64,000 nt of DNA from Palleronia aestuarii (GCF_003253995.1 NZ_QKZL01000008.1:86642-150641), one strand, 5' to 3'. Numbered from the stretch's first letter, positions 43,530 through 52,251 are shown. The notes: a model not told the origin generated them from the sequence alone. Numbers and translations: made by a program.

Positions 43530-45124
43530 TGAAGCGGTTCGCCGCCCTCTTCACCCGGCTCGACCAGACCACGAAGACCAATCCCAAGGTCGATGCGCTC
43601 GCGGAATATTTCACCGAAGCCCCCGAGGACGACCGCGTCTGGACCATCGCGCTTCTCTCCGGCCGCCGTCCGAAACGCACGATCACCACCGGCCTCCTGC
43701 GCGAATGGGCGGCGGAGCGCGCCGCTATCCCCTTGTGGCTCTTCGAGGAATCCTATCCCATCGTCGGCGACCTCGCGGAAACGATCGCCCTCATCCTGCC
43801 CGACCCGGAGGCGGAATCCGATCATTCGCTGAGCCACTGGATCGCCGAGGTGAAGACCCTCGCCACCCTCGACGAACCCGCCCGAAAGGCCCGCATTCTG
43901 TCGGCCTGGAACCAGCTCGACCGCACGGAACGCTTCGTTTTCAACAAGTTGATCACCGGCGGCTTCCGGATGGGCGTCTCCCAGAAACTCATGACCCGCG
44001 CCCTCTCCCGCGCAACCGGGATCGATGAGCCGGACCTCGCCCACCGCCTCATGGGAGACTGGACCCCGGAAAAGGTCAGCTTCCAGAGCCTCATCGTCGC
44101 CCACGACCCGACGACCGACCTCTCCCGCCCCTACCCGTTTTACTTGGCTTATCAACTGGATGACGGCCCATCCTCACTCGACGCGCCGCCCTTCGACTGG
44201 GCCGCGGAACGCAAGTGGGACGGCATCCGGGGCCAGCTCGTCCTGCGCGGTGGGGAGCATTTCCTCTGGTCACGGGGCGAAGACCTGATGACCGACCGCT
44301 TCCCCGAACTCGCGCAACTCCGCGACCACGTCCCCCCCGGCACCGTCATGGACGGCGAGGTCTTGGCCTGGGCCGATGATTTCCCCATGCCCTTCAACGC
44401 CTTGCAAAAACGCCTGGGCCGGAAGACCGTCCCGAAGAAGCTGCTGACGGAGGCGCCCGTCATCCTCTACGCCTACGACCTCCTCGAATGGCAGGGCGAA
44501 GACATCCGCGCCCGCCCCTTCGCCGAGCGCCGCAAGCTTCTGGAAAGTCTGGCCAATACCGTCCCGCCCGAAATGCCCCTGCGCCTCTCTCCCCTACTCG
44601 ATTTTGCCGACTGGGACGCGCTCGCCGCGATCCGCGAGGACAGCCGGGAGTACGCCTCCGAAGGCATCATGCTGAAACGGAAGGATTCCCCCTACCGCGA
44701 CGGCCGCAAGCGCGGCGATTGGTGGAAGTGGAAGGTCGATCCACTGACCATCGACGCGGTGATGATCTATGCGCAGCAGGGCCACGGCCGCCGCGCCAAC
44801 CTCTTCACCGATTTCACCTTCGCGGTGCGCGACGGCGACGCCCTCGTTCCCTTCACGAAGGCCTATAGTGGGCTGACGGACAAGGAATTTCGCCAGATCA
44901 CCGCCTGGGTCCGAAAGAACACGCTCGAACGCTACGGCCCGGTCCGGCAGGTCCGGCCGGAACATGTCTTCGAGATCGCGTTTGAGGGGATACAGGAAAG
45001 CCCCCGGCACAAGTCCGGCGTCGCCCTGCGGTTTCCGCGCATGGCCCGCTGGCGTCACGACAAACCGCCCGGCGAGGCCAATACGCTCGACGACCTCAAG
45101 GAGATGCTGTCCGCCTATGGATGA
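43529..45124 (+). CDS. lig: ATP-dependent DNA ligase
   Basis: Seals nicks in DNA using ATP; a 531-residue ligase of the bacterial LigB/LigC-like repair type. An alpha-helical DNA-binding domain (residues 1-200) precedes the nucleotidyltransferase core with the AMP-accepting Lys229 in AERKWDGIRGQ, then TVMDGEVLAW, EGIMLKRKDSPYRDGRKRGDWWKWK and an OB fold. The start is GTG at 43529 (VKRFAALFTRLDQ); no ribosome site is visible because the 11-bp array ends there, and an upstream ATG at 43442 lies inside the array. It overlaps the amidohydrolase gene by 8 nt. Confidence 0.92.
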   Translation: MKRFAALFTRLDQTTKTNPKVDALAEYFTEAPEDDRVWTIALLSGRRPKRTITTGLLREWAAERAAIPLWLFEESYPIVGDLAETIALILPDPEAESDHSLSHWIAEVKTLATLDEPARKARILSAWNQLDRTERFVFNKLITGGFRMGVSQKLMTRALSRATGIDEPDLAHRLMGDWTPEKVSFQSLIVAHDPTTDLSRPYPFYLAYQLDDGPSSLDAPPFDWAAERKWDGIRGQLVLRGGEHFLWSRGEDLMTDRFPELAQLRDHVPPGTVMDGEVLAWADDFPMPFNALQKRLGRKTVPKKLLTEAPVILYAYDLLEWQGEDIRARPFAERRKLLESLANTVPPEMPLRLSPLLDFADWDALAAIREDSREYASEGIMLKRKDSPYRDGRKRGDWWKWKVDPLTIDAVMIYAQQGHGRRANLFTDFTFAVRDGDALVPFTKAYSGLTDKEFRQITAWVRKNTLERYGPVRQVRPEHVFEIAFEGIQESPRHKSGVALRFPRMARWRHDKPPGEANTLDDLKEMLSAYG

Positions 45125-46052
45125 CGACAAGGACCTGCCCGACGCCACACCGGATCGCGACTACGACACGCTGTCCGAACTCCCCGATGGCCAGGCGCCC
45201 GCCGAGAGGCCCAAGGTGCCGTCCACCCTGCCGCCGCCCGGCAGTTGCGACACGCACCTGCACGTGCTCGGCGGCCGTCACGATTTCGCCCTCTCCGACG
45301 ACCGGACGGAGAACCCGTTCGTGGAACACGGTTTCGACGGCTGGATCGACCTTCTCCGGACCCATCTCGACACGTTGGGGATCGACCGCTGCGTCGTCGT
45401 GCAATCGACGTTCTACGGCATGGACAACGCCATCACCGTCGCCGCGCTCGAACGGCTCGGAAAGGAGGCGCGTGGCATCGCCCTCGTCCCGGACGATGCC
45501 GGTGACGACGTGCTCGACCGGCTCGCCCGGAGCCGGATCAAGGGCGTCAGGCTCAACCTCGTCGATGTCGGCGGACTTTCATGGGAGGGGGCACAGCGCC
45601 TCGCCCCGCGCCTCGCCAACCGCGACATGCATCTCCAGATTCAGCTCCGCGCGTCGAACGATCTCGACGCGATCTCCGACGGTCTGGTCAATCTGCCGGT
45701 TCCCGTGGTGATCGACCATTGCGGCCTGCCCGACATAGCCGCCGGTATCGATGCGGCCGGGTTCGACACGCTCCGCCGGCTGGTGGGTGAGGGCGCCGCA
45801 TACGTGAAGCTCTCGGGCCTTTTCCGCTTTTCCGGCGGCGACTGGGACGAGGCCGATCCGTTCGTGGCCGCCCTCGCCGAGGCCAATCCGGAGCGCTCCC
45901 TCTGGGCGTCGGACTGGCCGCACGTGCGGCTGGGCGGTGCGGCAATGCCCGATGCCGGTCGCCTGCTCGACGCCTTCTTCCGCGCGGTCACCGATGCGGG
46001 GACGCGGCAGCGCATCCTTGTCGACAATCCCGCTTCGCTCTACGGCTTCTGA
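45117..46052 (+). CDS. Amidohydrolase family protein (PDC hydrolase-like)
   Basis: A 311-residue TIM-barrel metal-dependent hydrolase. CDTHLHVLGG supplies the HxH metal site and WASDWPHVRL the late Asp/His motif; the middle has RIKGVRLNLVDVGGLSW and VVIDHCGLPD. This pattern matches 2-pyrone-4,6-dicarboxylate lactonase and its relatives, but the first 40 residues are a polar extension not in that enzyme. No protocatechuate genes are adjacent, so the substrate is unknown. It overlaps the ligase stop by 8 nt, so it is probably co-translated. Confidence 0.82.
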   Translation: MDDDKDLPDATPDRDYDTLSELPDGQAPAERPKVPSTLPPPGSCDTHLHVLGGRHDFALSDDRTENPFVEHGFDGWIDLLRTHLDTLGIDRCVVVQSTFYGMDNAITVAALERLGKEARGIALVPDDAGDDVLDRLARSRIKGVRLNLVDVGGLSWEGAQRLAPRLANRDMHLQIQLRASNDLDAISDGLVNLPVPVVIDHCGLPDIAAGIDAAGFDTLRRLVGEGAAYVKLSGLFRFSGGDWDEADPFVAALAEANPERSLWASDWPHVRLGGAAMPDAGRLLDAFFRAVTDAGTRQRILVDNPASLYGF

Positions 46053-46126
46053 GCGCCGCCCTTGGCGCTTCCCGCTTGCCTGCCTATCTCGACCGTACGT
46101 TACCGGATCAACGGAAGGACCGCCCC

Positions 46127-47947
46127 ATGACCGCGATGCCCCGCCCCGTCTTCGACGCCAATCCCCCGGCCGGAGGAAAGGACCTGGGCGCCTTGCCGGA
46201 ATGGGACCTGAGCGATCTCTACACCGGCCGCGACGCGCCGGAACTCGCCGCCGACATGGATTGGCTGAAGAGGGCCTGTCAGGATTTCGAGAAAGATTAC
46301 AAGGGCAAGCTGGGCGATCTCGATGCGAGGGGGATGCTCGACTGCATTCACCGCTACGAGGCCATCAACGCCAAGGCAGGGCGTATCATGTCCTTCGCGG
46401 GCTTGAGCTATTACCAGCAGACGACCGACAGCGACCGCGTGGCGTTCCTGTCCGACTGCGAAGACAAGATCACCACGTTCACCACGGCGCTCGTCTTCTT
46501 CTCGCTGGAGATCAATCGCCTCGAGGAAAGCCATCTCCAGGGGCTCCTCGACGCCGACGCGGATCTGGCCCGTTACACCCCCATCTTCGAGCGGATGCGC
46601 GCGATGCGTCCCTATCAGCTCAGCGACGAAATGGAGCAGTTCTTGCACGACCAGTCGGTGGTGGGCGACACGGCCTGGAACAAGCTCTTCGACGAAACCA
46701 TCGCGGGGCTCGAATTCGAGGTACAGGGCGAGGTGATGGGGATCGAGCCCACGCTGAACTTCCTTACCGACCCCGACCGCGACAAGCGCGAAGCGGCGGC
46801 ACGGGAGCTCGGACGGGTCTTCTCCGCCAATCTCCGTACCTTCGCCCGCGTCCACAACACGCTCGCGAAATCGAAGGAGGTCGAGGATCGCTGGCGGAAG
46901 ATGCCGACGCCCCAGACCGGGCGGCACCTTGCCAACCACGTCGAGCCCGAGGTGGTCGAGGCGCTTCGGAATGCCGTGGTCGGAGCCTATCCGCGGCTCT
47001 CGCATCGCTACTATGAGCTGAAGCGCAAGTGGCTGGGCCTCGACCGGATGCAGGTCTGGGACCGCAACGCTCCGCTGCCGATGGAGGATCCCGCGCTCGT
47101 GGACTGGGACCGGGCGAAGGCCACGGTGCTTGACGCCTATGCGGACTTCTCTCCCGATCTGGCCGAGCTCGCGCGTCCCTTCTTCGGCTCGGGCTGGATC
47201 GATGCGGCCGTGAGGCCCGGCAAGTCTCCCGGCGCCTTCGCGCATCCGACGGTCACGGACGTCCATCCCTACGTGATGCTGAATTACCTCGGCAAACCGC
47301 GCGATGTGATGACGCTTGCCCACGAGCTCGGCCACGGCGTGCACCAGCGCCTCGCGGCAGATCAGGGCGAACTGCTCTCCTCCACGCCGCTCACGCTCGC
47401 CGAGACGGCCAGCGTCTTCGGGGAGATGCTCACCTTCCGCAAGCTTCTCGCGCAGGCCAGCGATCCCGCGCAGCGCAAGGTCCTCCTCGCCGGCAAGGTG
47501 GAGGACATGATCAACACCGTCGTGCGGCAGATCGCCTTCTACGATTTCGAGTGCAAGCTCCACGCCGCGCGCAAGGACGGCGAGATGACGCCCGACGCGA
47601 TCAACGCGCTCTGGATGTCGGTGCAGGGCGAGAGCCTCGGGCCCGCGTTCGACTTCATGGACGATTATCAGGTCTACTGGGCCTATATCCCGCATTTCGT
47701 CCACTCGCCCTTCTACGTCTACGCCTATGCGTTTGGCGACGGGCTGGTGAATGCGCTTTACGCGGCCTACGAGGACGGGACACCGGACTTTCAGGCGAAG
47801 TATTTCGAGATGCTGCGGGCGGGCGGCTCGAAGCACCATTCGGAGCTTCTGAAGCCGTTCGGCCTCGACGCGTCCGACCCGGCGTTCTGGGACAAGGGGT
47901 TGTCGATGATCGAGGGGATGATCGACGAACTCGAGACGATGGAATAG
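46127..47947 (+). CDS. pepF: M3-family oligoendopeptidase F
   Basis: A cytoplasmic zinc metallopeptidase of 606 residues that degrades peptides. The zinc site is TLAHELGHGVHQRLA followed 25 residues later by the Glu ligand in TLAETASVFGEML, as in M3 peptidases; other blocks are KSPGAFAHPTVTDVHPYVMLNY and the C-terminal YVYAYAFGDGLVNALY. The start at 46127 has AAGGA about 7 nt upstream. It is downstream of the amidohydrolase gene by 74 bp and convergent with the oxidoreductase gene. Confidence 0.95.
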   Translation: MTAMPRPVFDANPPAGGKDLGALPEWDLSDLYTGRDAPELAADMDWLKRACQDFEKDYKGKLGDLDARGMLDCIHRYEAINAKAGRIMSFAGLSYYQQTTDSDRVAFLSDCEDKITTFTTALVFFSLEINRLEESHLQGLLDADADLARYTPIFERMRAMRPYQLSDEMEQFLHDQSVVGDTAWNKLFDETIAGLEFEVQGEVMGIEPTLNFLTDPDRDKREAAARELGRVFSANLRTFARVHNTLAKSKEVEDRWRKMPTPQTGRHLANHVEPEVVEALRNAVVGAYPRLSHRYYELKRKWLGLDRMQVWDRNAPLPMEDPALVDWDRAKATVLDAYADFSPDLAELARPFFGSGWIDAAVRPGKSPGAFAHPTVTDVHPYVMLNYLGKPRDVMTLAHELGHGVHQRLAADQGELLSSTPLTLAETASVFGEMLTFRKLLAQASDPAQRKVLLAGKVEDMINTVVRQIAFYDFECKLHAARKDGEMTPDAINALWMSVQGESLGPAFDFMDDYQVYWAYIPHFVHSPFYVYAYAFGDGLVNALYAAYEDGTPDFQAKYFEMLRAGGSKHHSELLKPFGLDASDPAFWDKGLSMIEGMIDELETME

Positions 47948-47954
47948 CGCCCGC

Positions 47955-47976
47955 CACGGCCCCTCGCGGGCCCGTG
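47955..47976. terminator. Hairpin between convergent pepF and oxidoreductase genes
   Basis: An 8-bp stem with one bulged base (CACGG+CCC against GGG+C+CCGTG) and a 5-nt loop lies in the 33-bp gap between the two stops. No long T-tract follows on either strand. Confidence 0.35.
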
Positions 47977-47980
47977 AAAT

Positions 47981-48946
47981 TCAGCCGTCCGCGAGGGCCA
48001 TGTCGATCATTCGCTGCGTGCCGCGCGCATCCTCGAGCGTCCAGGCGTAGGGGGTGCCTTCGCGCGCGCTGCGGCAGAACGCCTCCACCTGCAGGACGTA
48101 CTGGTTCACGCCGGGATAGCGCAGGACCGTCACCTCGTTCTGTCGCGTCTCAAGATGGATCTCCGCCTGGTCGAACGTGCCGGCGTTGAAGGGCGTGGTC
48201 AGCGTCATCACCCCATCGCGTCCGTGGAACACGACCGATTGGCGCTTGGCAAGGCGGGTCGAAACGATGGCGTGATAGTTGAAGCCCGGAAACCTGGCGG
48301 AAACATCGGCAAAAACATCGAAATCCTGCTCCATCTCGAGCCGTGCGGAAAGGACGTCCGGCTCCGCCCCGGTCGCGAACCGGACCGATCCGAAGGCATA
48401 GACGCCGATATCGCGCAATCCACCCCCGCCCATGTTCGCGAGGTTGCGGATGTTCGACGTGTCCGCGGCGTTGTTGAAGCTGAAAACGACTTCCACGTGG
48501 GCGAGTTCGCCCAGAATCCCCTCTTCGAGCAGGTCGCGGGCCTTCTGCCATTGCGGGTGATGGACGATCATGAAGCCTTCGGCGGCAAGCTTTCCCGCCG
48601 CGTCGCGCGCGGCGATCATGCGATCAAACTCTGCCTCCTCCATCGCGATCGGCTTTTCGCACAGCACGTGCTTGCCCGCCTCGAGCGCGCGGATCGTCCA
48701 TTCGACGTGCAGGCTGTTGGGCAGAGGGACGTAGATCGCATCGACATCCGGCGAGGCGAGAAGCGCCTCGTAGCTGTCATGGACAGCCAGGTCGCCGTTG
48801 ATGGCCTGAAATGGCGCCGCCTTCGCTACATCCCGCGTCGCGAGGGCCGAAAAGACAGAGCCTCGTGACAGGTGCAAAGCAGGCGCGAGAGAGCGTTCGG
48901 CGAAACTCGATGCTCCGAGAATGCCCCAACGGATCGGTTCTGACAT
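47981..48946 (-). CDS. Gfo/Idh/MocA family NAD(P)-dependent oxidoreductase
   Basis: A 321-residue sugar or inositol dehydrogenase-like enzyme. The Rossmann start IRWGILGASSFAERSLAPAL binds NAD(P); the AGKHVLCEKPIAM block supplies the catalytic lysine, and GGGGLRDIGVYAFGSVRFATG is the conserved substrate-domain segment. The substrate cannot be deduced and no sugar transporter lies nearby. Its ATG is 58 bp after the stop of the leftward rpoH gene, so it is not obviously co-regulated. Confidence 0.9.
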   Translation of the reverse strand: MSEPIRWGILGASSFAERSLAPALHLSRGSVFSALATRDVAKAAPFQAINGDLAVHDSYEALLASPDVDAIYVPLPNSLHVEWTIRALEAGKHVLCEKPIAMEEAEFDRMIAARDAAGKLAAEGFMIVHHPQWQKARDLLEEGILGELAHVEVVFSFNNAADTSNIRNLANMGGGGLRDIGVYAFGSVRFATGAEPDVLSARLEMEQDFDVFADVSARFPGFNYHAIVSTRLAKRQSVVFHGRDGVMTLTTPFNAGTFDQAEIHLETRQNEVTVLRYPGVNQYVLQVEAFCRSAREGTPYAWTLEDARGTQRMIDMALADG

Positions 48947-49004
48947 GGTTTCCCCCTCGACAATCGGGGGAAGCCTAGTCCTTGCGGCGCCGATTGGCCA
49001 CAGA

Positions 49005-49904
49005 TCAGGCGGTCGCCACCATGCCCTTTTCCCGTGCGAGGTTCGTCATCTGCTTCTGCAGCTTCTCGAAGGCGCGCACCTCGATCTGGCGAATCCGCTC
49101 GCGGCTGACATCGTACTGCCCCGACAACTCTTCCAGCGTCACCGGCTGATCCTGAAGCCGACGCTGCGTGAGAATGTCCTTCTCCCGATCGTTGAGGACA
49201 CTCATCGCCTCGGCAAGCAGGGCCCGTCGGGATTGCAGTTCGTCGCGCTCCTCGTAGTCGGAAGCCTGGTTCGCGTCTTCGTCCTCGAGCCAGTCCTGCC
49301 ACTGCGCCGTACCTTCGCCGTCGGCGCTGATCGTCGCATTGAGCGAGGCGTCGCCGCCGGTCATGCGGCGGTTCATCGAGATGACTTCCTCCTCGGTCAC
49401 GCCGAGATCCGTCGCGATCCGCTGGACGTTCTCCGGCCGCATGTCGCCATCCTCGAGGGCGCCGATCCGGTTCTTCGCCTTGCGCAGGTTGAAGAAGAGC
49501 TTCTTCTGAGCCGAGGTCGTCCCGAGCTTCACGAGGCTCCAAGACCGCAGGATGTATTCCTGGATCGATGCCCGGATCCACCACATTGCGTAGGTCGCAA
49601 GGCGGAACCCCTTCTCCGGGTCGAACCGCTTGACGGCCTGCATCAGGCCGACATTCGCCTCGGAGATCACCTCCGCCTGCGGCAGGCCGTAACCGCGATA
49701 GCCCATGGCGATCTTCGCCGCGAGGCGAAGATGAGACGTCACCATCTTGTGCGCCGCCTCAGTGTCCTGATCCTCGACCCACCGCTTGCCAAGCATGTAT
49801 TCCTCTTCCGGCTCCAGCATCGGGAACCGGCGGATCTCCTGCAGATACCGGTTCAGACCCTGTTCCGGTGAGGGTGCAGGCAGGTTAGCGTAAGTCGCCA
49901 TCAT
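49005..49904 (-). CDS. rpoH: RNA polymerase sigma-32 factor RpoH
   Basis: Directs transcription of heat-shock genes. The 299-residue sigma factor has region 2 (LVTSHLRLAAKIAMGYRGYG-like HLRLAAKIAMGYRGYGLPQA, LMQAVKRFDPEKGFRLATYAMWWIRASIQEYIL), the RpoH box QKKLFFNLRKAKN, and region 4 (LNDREKDILTQRRLQDQPVTLEELSGQYDVSRERIRQIE). GGAG lies 4 nt before tandem ATGs. The RpoHI type is most likely, since it is closest to the general family. A candidate heat-shock promoter lies 50-80 bp upstream. Confidence 0.96.
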   Translation of the reverse strand: MMATYANLPAPSPEQGLNRYLQEIRRFPMLEPEEEYMLGKRWVEDQDTEAAHKMVTSHLRLAAKIAMGYRGYGLPQAEVISEANVGLMQAVKRFDPEKGFRLATYAMWWIRASIQEYILRSWSLVKLGTTSAQKKLFFNLRKAKNRIGALEDGDMRPENVQRIATDLGVTEEEVISMNRRMTGGDASLNATISADGEGTAQWQDWLEDEDANQASDYEERDELQSRRALLAEAMSVLNDREKDILTQRRLQDQPVTLEELSGQYDVSRERIRQIEVRAFEKLQKQMTNLAREKGMVATA

Positions 49905-49952
49905 GACACTCCGTTCTCGCCAAAGGTTTTGCCAAAGGCCTGTCTCAGTCAG

Positions 49953-49981
49953 ATTTAGTGAACCGATCTGTTCAGTTCAAG
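49953..49981 (-). promoter_or_regulatory. Candidate RpoH-type promoter upstream of rpoH
   Basis: On the minus strand CTTGAA (49981-49976) and CTAAAT (49958-49953) are separated by 17 nt. Alphaproteobacterial heat-shock promoters have CTTG...CTATAT at this spacing, so the match is 4/4 and 5/6. It would start transcription about 40 nt before the rpoH ATG and could give autoregulation. TTGAAC shifted by one base also fits sigma-70. Confidence 0.45.
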
Positions 49982-50056
49982 TCATCGAACGATCCAACGA
50001 GAAGGTGTGCGAAAGGTTGCGTTCCGGTTAACATATGCCCGTGAACACCGCGTGAG

Positions 50057-51082
50057 TCAGGATGCCCGCCCGCGCAGAGCGGACAAAAGCTCGGCAAGAT
50101 CGGGCGGCAGGGGGCTTTCGAACCGCATTTCCGCGCCGTTGGCCGGATGGCGGAACCCGAGCTCCGCGGCGTGCAGGGCTTGCCGGCCGAACGCCTCGAT
50201 CTGCGCGGCGAGCGCATCGCCGAGGGTGCCCCGGCCCGCCTTCCGCTGGCCGCCATAGACCGGATCGCCGATCAGGGGATGGCCCGCATAGCGCATATGG
50301 ACGCGTATCTGGTGCGTCCGTCCCGTCTCCAACCGGCAGGACAGCAGCGCGGCGGCGCCGAAGGTCTCCCGGACCGCAAGATGGGTGACCGCGTGACGCC
50401 CCCCCGTCGTCGTCACCGCCTGTCGCTGGCGATCCGTCGGATGGCGCGCGAGATGGGTCGAGATGCGGATCGTGCCGCCGGACCCGCGGGAGATGCCGGG
50501 CAGCCCCATGAGCCGGGGATCGCCCTGGGACGGAGCGCCGTGACAGATCGCGAGATAGCGGCGATGGACGTCATGCGCCGCGAATTGTCCGGCCAGCCCG
50601 TGATGCGCACGGTCGGTCTTGGCGACGACGAGGAGGCCACTCGTCTCCTTGTCGATGCGATGAACGATGCCCGGGCGCCTGACCCCGCCCACACCCGAGA
50701 GCGCATCGCCGCAATGATGGAGGAGCGCGTTGACGAGCGTGCCACGGGGGCTTCCGGGTGCGGGGTGAACGACCATGCCCGCCGGCTTCTCCACGACGAC
50801 GAGATCGGCATCCTCGTGCACGACATGAAGCGGGATGTCCTCCGGACCGATATGGCTTTCGGCCTCCGTAGGAATGGCGAGGTCGATCGCATCGCCTTCC
50901 GCGACGGCGGACTTCGCCGAGGTCAGCACCTCGCCCGCGCGCGAGACGGCCCCGGCCTCGATCAGCTTCGCGATGCGCGAGCGGCTCAGATGCGCTTCCG
51001 CTGGCACGTCGCGGGCGAGCGCCTTATCAAGACGCGAGGGCGGAGCGGCCCCGATGACGACACGAATCCGGACGGGCTGCAT
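50057..51082 (-). CDS. rluD: RluA-family 23S rRNA pseudouridine synthase
   Basis: Isomerises uridines in 23S rRNA (RluD type by size, 341 residues). An S4 domain (SRLDKALARDVPAEAHLSRSRIAKLIEAGAVS) precedes the catalytic core with IVHRIDKETSGLLVVAKTDRAHHGL, the Asp lying in HRID; LETGRTHQIRVHM and HPLIGDPVYGG follow. The ATG at 51082 shares two bases with the ATG of the divergent gene at 51081. A GGGGGA site lies upstream on its own strand. Confidence 0.92.
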   Translation of the reverse strand: MQPVRIRVVIGAAPPSRLDKALARDVPAEAHLSRSRIAKLIEAGAVSRAGEVLTSAKSAVAEGDAIDLAIPTEAESHIGPEDIPLHVVHEDADLVVVEKPAGMVVHPAPGSPRGTLVNALLHHCGDALSGVGGVRRPGIVHRIDKETSGLLVVAKTDRAHHGLAGQFAAHDVHRRYLAICHGAPSQGDPRLMGLPGISRGSGGTIRISTHLARHPTDRQRQAVTTTGGRHAVTHLAVRETFGAAALLSCRLETGRTHQIRVHMRYAGHPLIGDPVYGGQRKAGRGTLGDALAAQIEAFGRQALHAAELGFRHPANGAEMRFESPLPPDLAELLSALRGRAS

Positions 51083-51371
51083 GAGCGATCTTCCCCCGCC
51101 CCGCGACCCGGGGCTTCAGTTCCTGAAATGGCTGGTGATCGCGCTCACCGCAACCTTGCTCGCGGGCTTCGTCGTGCTCGTGTTCCTCTTCGCGACCCGA
51201 TTTCCCAACCCGCAGGCCCCGCTGCCCGCTGCGATCACGTTGCCCGACGGCGCGACGGCGCGCGCGGTGACCCGTGGCACGGACTGGATCGCGGTCGTGA
51301 CCGATGCGGACGAAATCCTCATCTACGCGCCCGACGGCGAGACGATCAGGCAGCGCATCGCCATCGAATGA
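51081..51371 (+). CDS. Small membrane protein, DUF6476-like
   Basis: A 96-residue protein with one membrane helix (FLKWLVIALTATLLAGFVVLVFLF) and a 50-residue exported tail (LPDGATARAVTRGTDWIAVVTDADEILIYAPDGETIRQRI) that is probably periplasmic. I match it from memory to the uncharacterised family next to rluD in Rhodobacterales. Its ATG overlaps the rluD ATG on the other strand, so the two genes have no space for conventional separate leaders. Confidence 0.7.
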   Translation: MSDLPPPRDPGLQFLKWLVIALTATLLAGFVVLVFLFATRFPNPQAPLPAAITLPDGATARAVTRGTDWIAVVTDADEILIYAPDGETIRQRIAIE

Positions 51372-51378
51372 GAGGGGA

Positions 51379-51455
51379 TGGTACCACCTCCCCGGCTTGA
51401 ACGGGGGACCTCCTGATCCACAATCAGGCGCTCTAACCAACTGAGCTAAGGCGGC
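51379..51455 (-). tRNA. trnH: tRNA-His (anticodon GTG)
   Basis: The reverse strand folds into a full cloverleaf. The 7-bp acceptor GCCGCCT/AGGTGGT has two G-U pairs, the D arm is GCTC..GAGC, and the anticodon stem CCTGA/TCAGG encloses TTGTGGA with GTG at 34-36. The T arm is CCCCG..CGGGG with TTCAAGC. CCA is encoded. The discriminator is A73 and the base before G1 is T, so the universal G-1/C73 identity pair is absent, as known for most alphaproteobacterial tRNA-His. Confidence 0.97.
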
Positions 51456-51567
51456 ACTCGCAAGGCGTTTACCTAAGCAATCACGCGAATGCAAGGCCGC
51501 TTCGGCCGTGCGCTTGCGCCCCGCACCGGCCCGCGCTAGGCCCTCCGCGACATCGAGGAGAGACGAG

Positions 51568-51765
51568 ATGGGCATCAACGATCCAAGCGACACGGCGGCC
51601 AACCTGCGGATCGGACCCACCGATTCCGGCATGGTGCGACTTTATCTCGAGGGCGACGGAATCGACCTGCCGCTCGACTTCGATCCCGACGAAGCCGACG
51701 AGATTGCGGAGGAAATCCGGGCCGCCGCGATGGCCGCACGGCAGACGAAGCGTCCCCGGAAATAG
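51568..51765 (+). CDS. Small conserved acidic protein (DUF6324-like)
   Basis: A 65-residue soluble protein with no recognisable domain beyond similarity, from memory, to a short Rhodobacterales family. It has a beta-like N-terminal half (NLRIGPTDSGMVRLYLEGDGIDLPLDF) and an acidic/basic helix (DPDEADEIAEEIRAAAMAARQTKRPRK). GAGGAG lies about 8 nt before the ATG, which supports a real gene. It is next to tRNA-His and convergent with mmcB. Function unknown. Confidence 0.7.
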   Translation: MGINDPSDTAANLRIGPTDSGMVRLYLEGDGIDLPLDFDPDEADEIAEEIRAAAMAARQTKRPRK

Positions 51766-51771
51766 CGGCGA

Positions 51772-52239
51772 TCAGGACCCCGGCGCGGCGAGCGCGAGGC
51801 CCGGATCACGCAGGAGCTGCAATCTCCGGGCCGCGTGGACCGCGAAGGTACGCAACATCGCCTTTCGCCGCGCCGGGGCAAGGCGCGTTTCATCCCCGAG
51901 CCTGAGAATCTCCGCATCGTAGCCGTCGGCGATGATGAGGCCGGTTTCGTCGGGCAGAAGCTCGGTCGGGAAATTCTCGTCCACCGCCCAGAGGAAACGG
52001 TCACACCATTCGAGATATCCGCCCCATTTCGCATCGGACGTGAAATCCGCCCGGCTCGACTTGCACTCGACGATCCAGATCTCTCCCTTCGGCCCAAGCG
52101 CCATCACGTCGACGCGGAGCCCCGGCGTGGGAACCAGTTCCTCCACCGTGACGAAGCCGTGGCCGACGAGGTGCCGACAGACGCCTCGGGCGAGGATCTG
52201 GCCGGGTTTCTGGATTGCGGCGGATGAGGCATCGTTCAT
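51772..52239 (-). CDS. mmcB: MmcB-family DNA repair protein
   Basis: A 155-residue nuclease-fold protein of the SOS-induced MmcB family, which protects Caulobacter from mitomycin C and UV. The PD-(D/E)xK-like motif is visible: TPGLRVDVMALG (Asp), EIWIVECKSS (Glu-x-Lys), DFTSDAKWGGYLEWCDRFLWAV after it. The start at 52239 is preferred (MNDASS); an ATG 36 nt upstream would place the LexA-like box inside the gene. The gene reads leftward, away from the 6S-like RNA. Confidence 0.9.
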   Translation of the reverse strand: MNDASSAAIQKPGQILARGVCRHLVGHGFVTVEELVPTPGLRVDVMALGPKGEIWIVECKSSRADFTSDAKWGGYLEWCDRFLWAVDENFPTELLPDETGLIIADGYDAEILRLGDETRLAPARRKAMLRTFAVHAARRLQLLRDPGLALAAPGS

Positions 52240-52251
52240 GGCGGCGAATGT

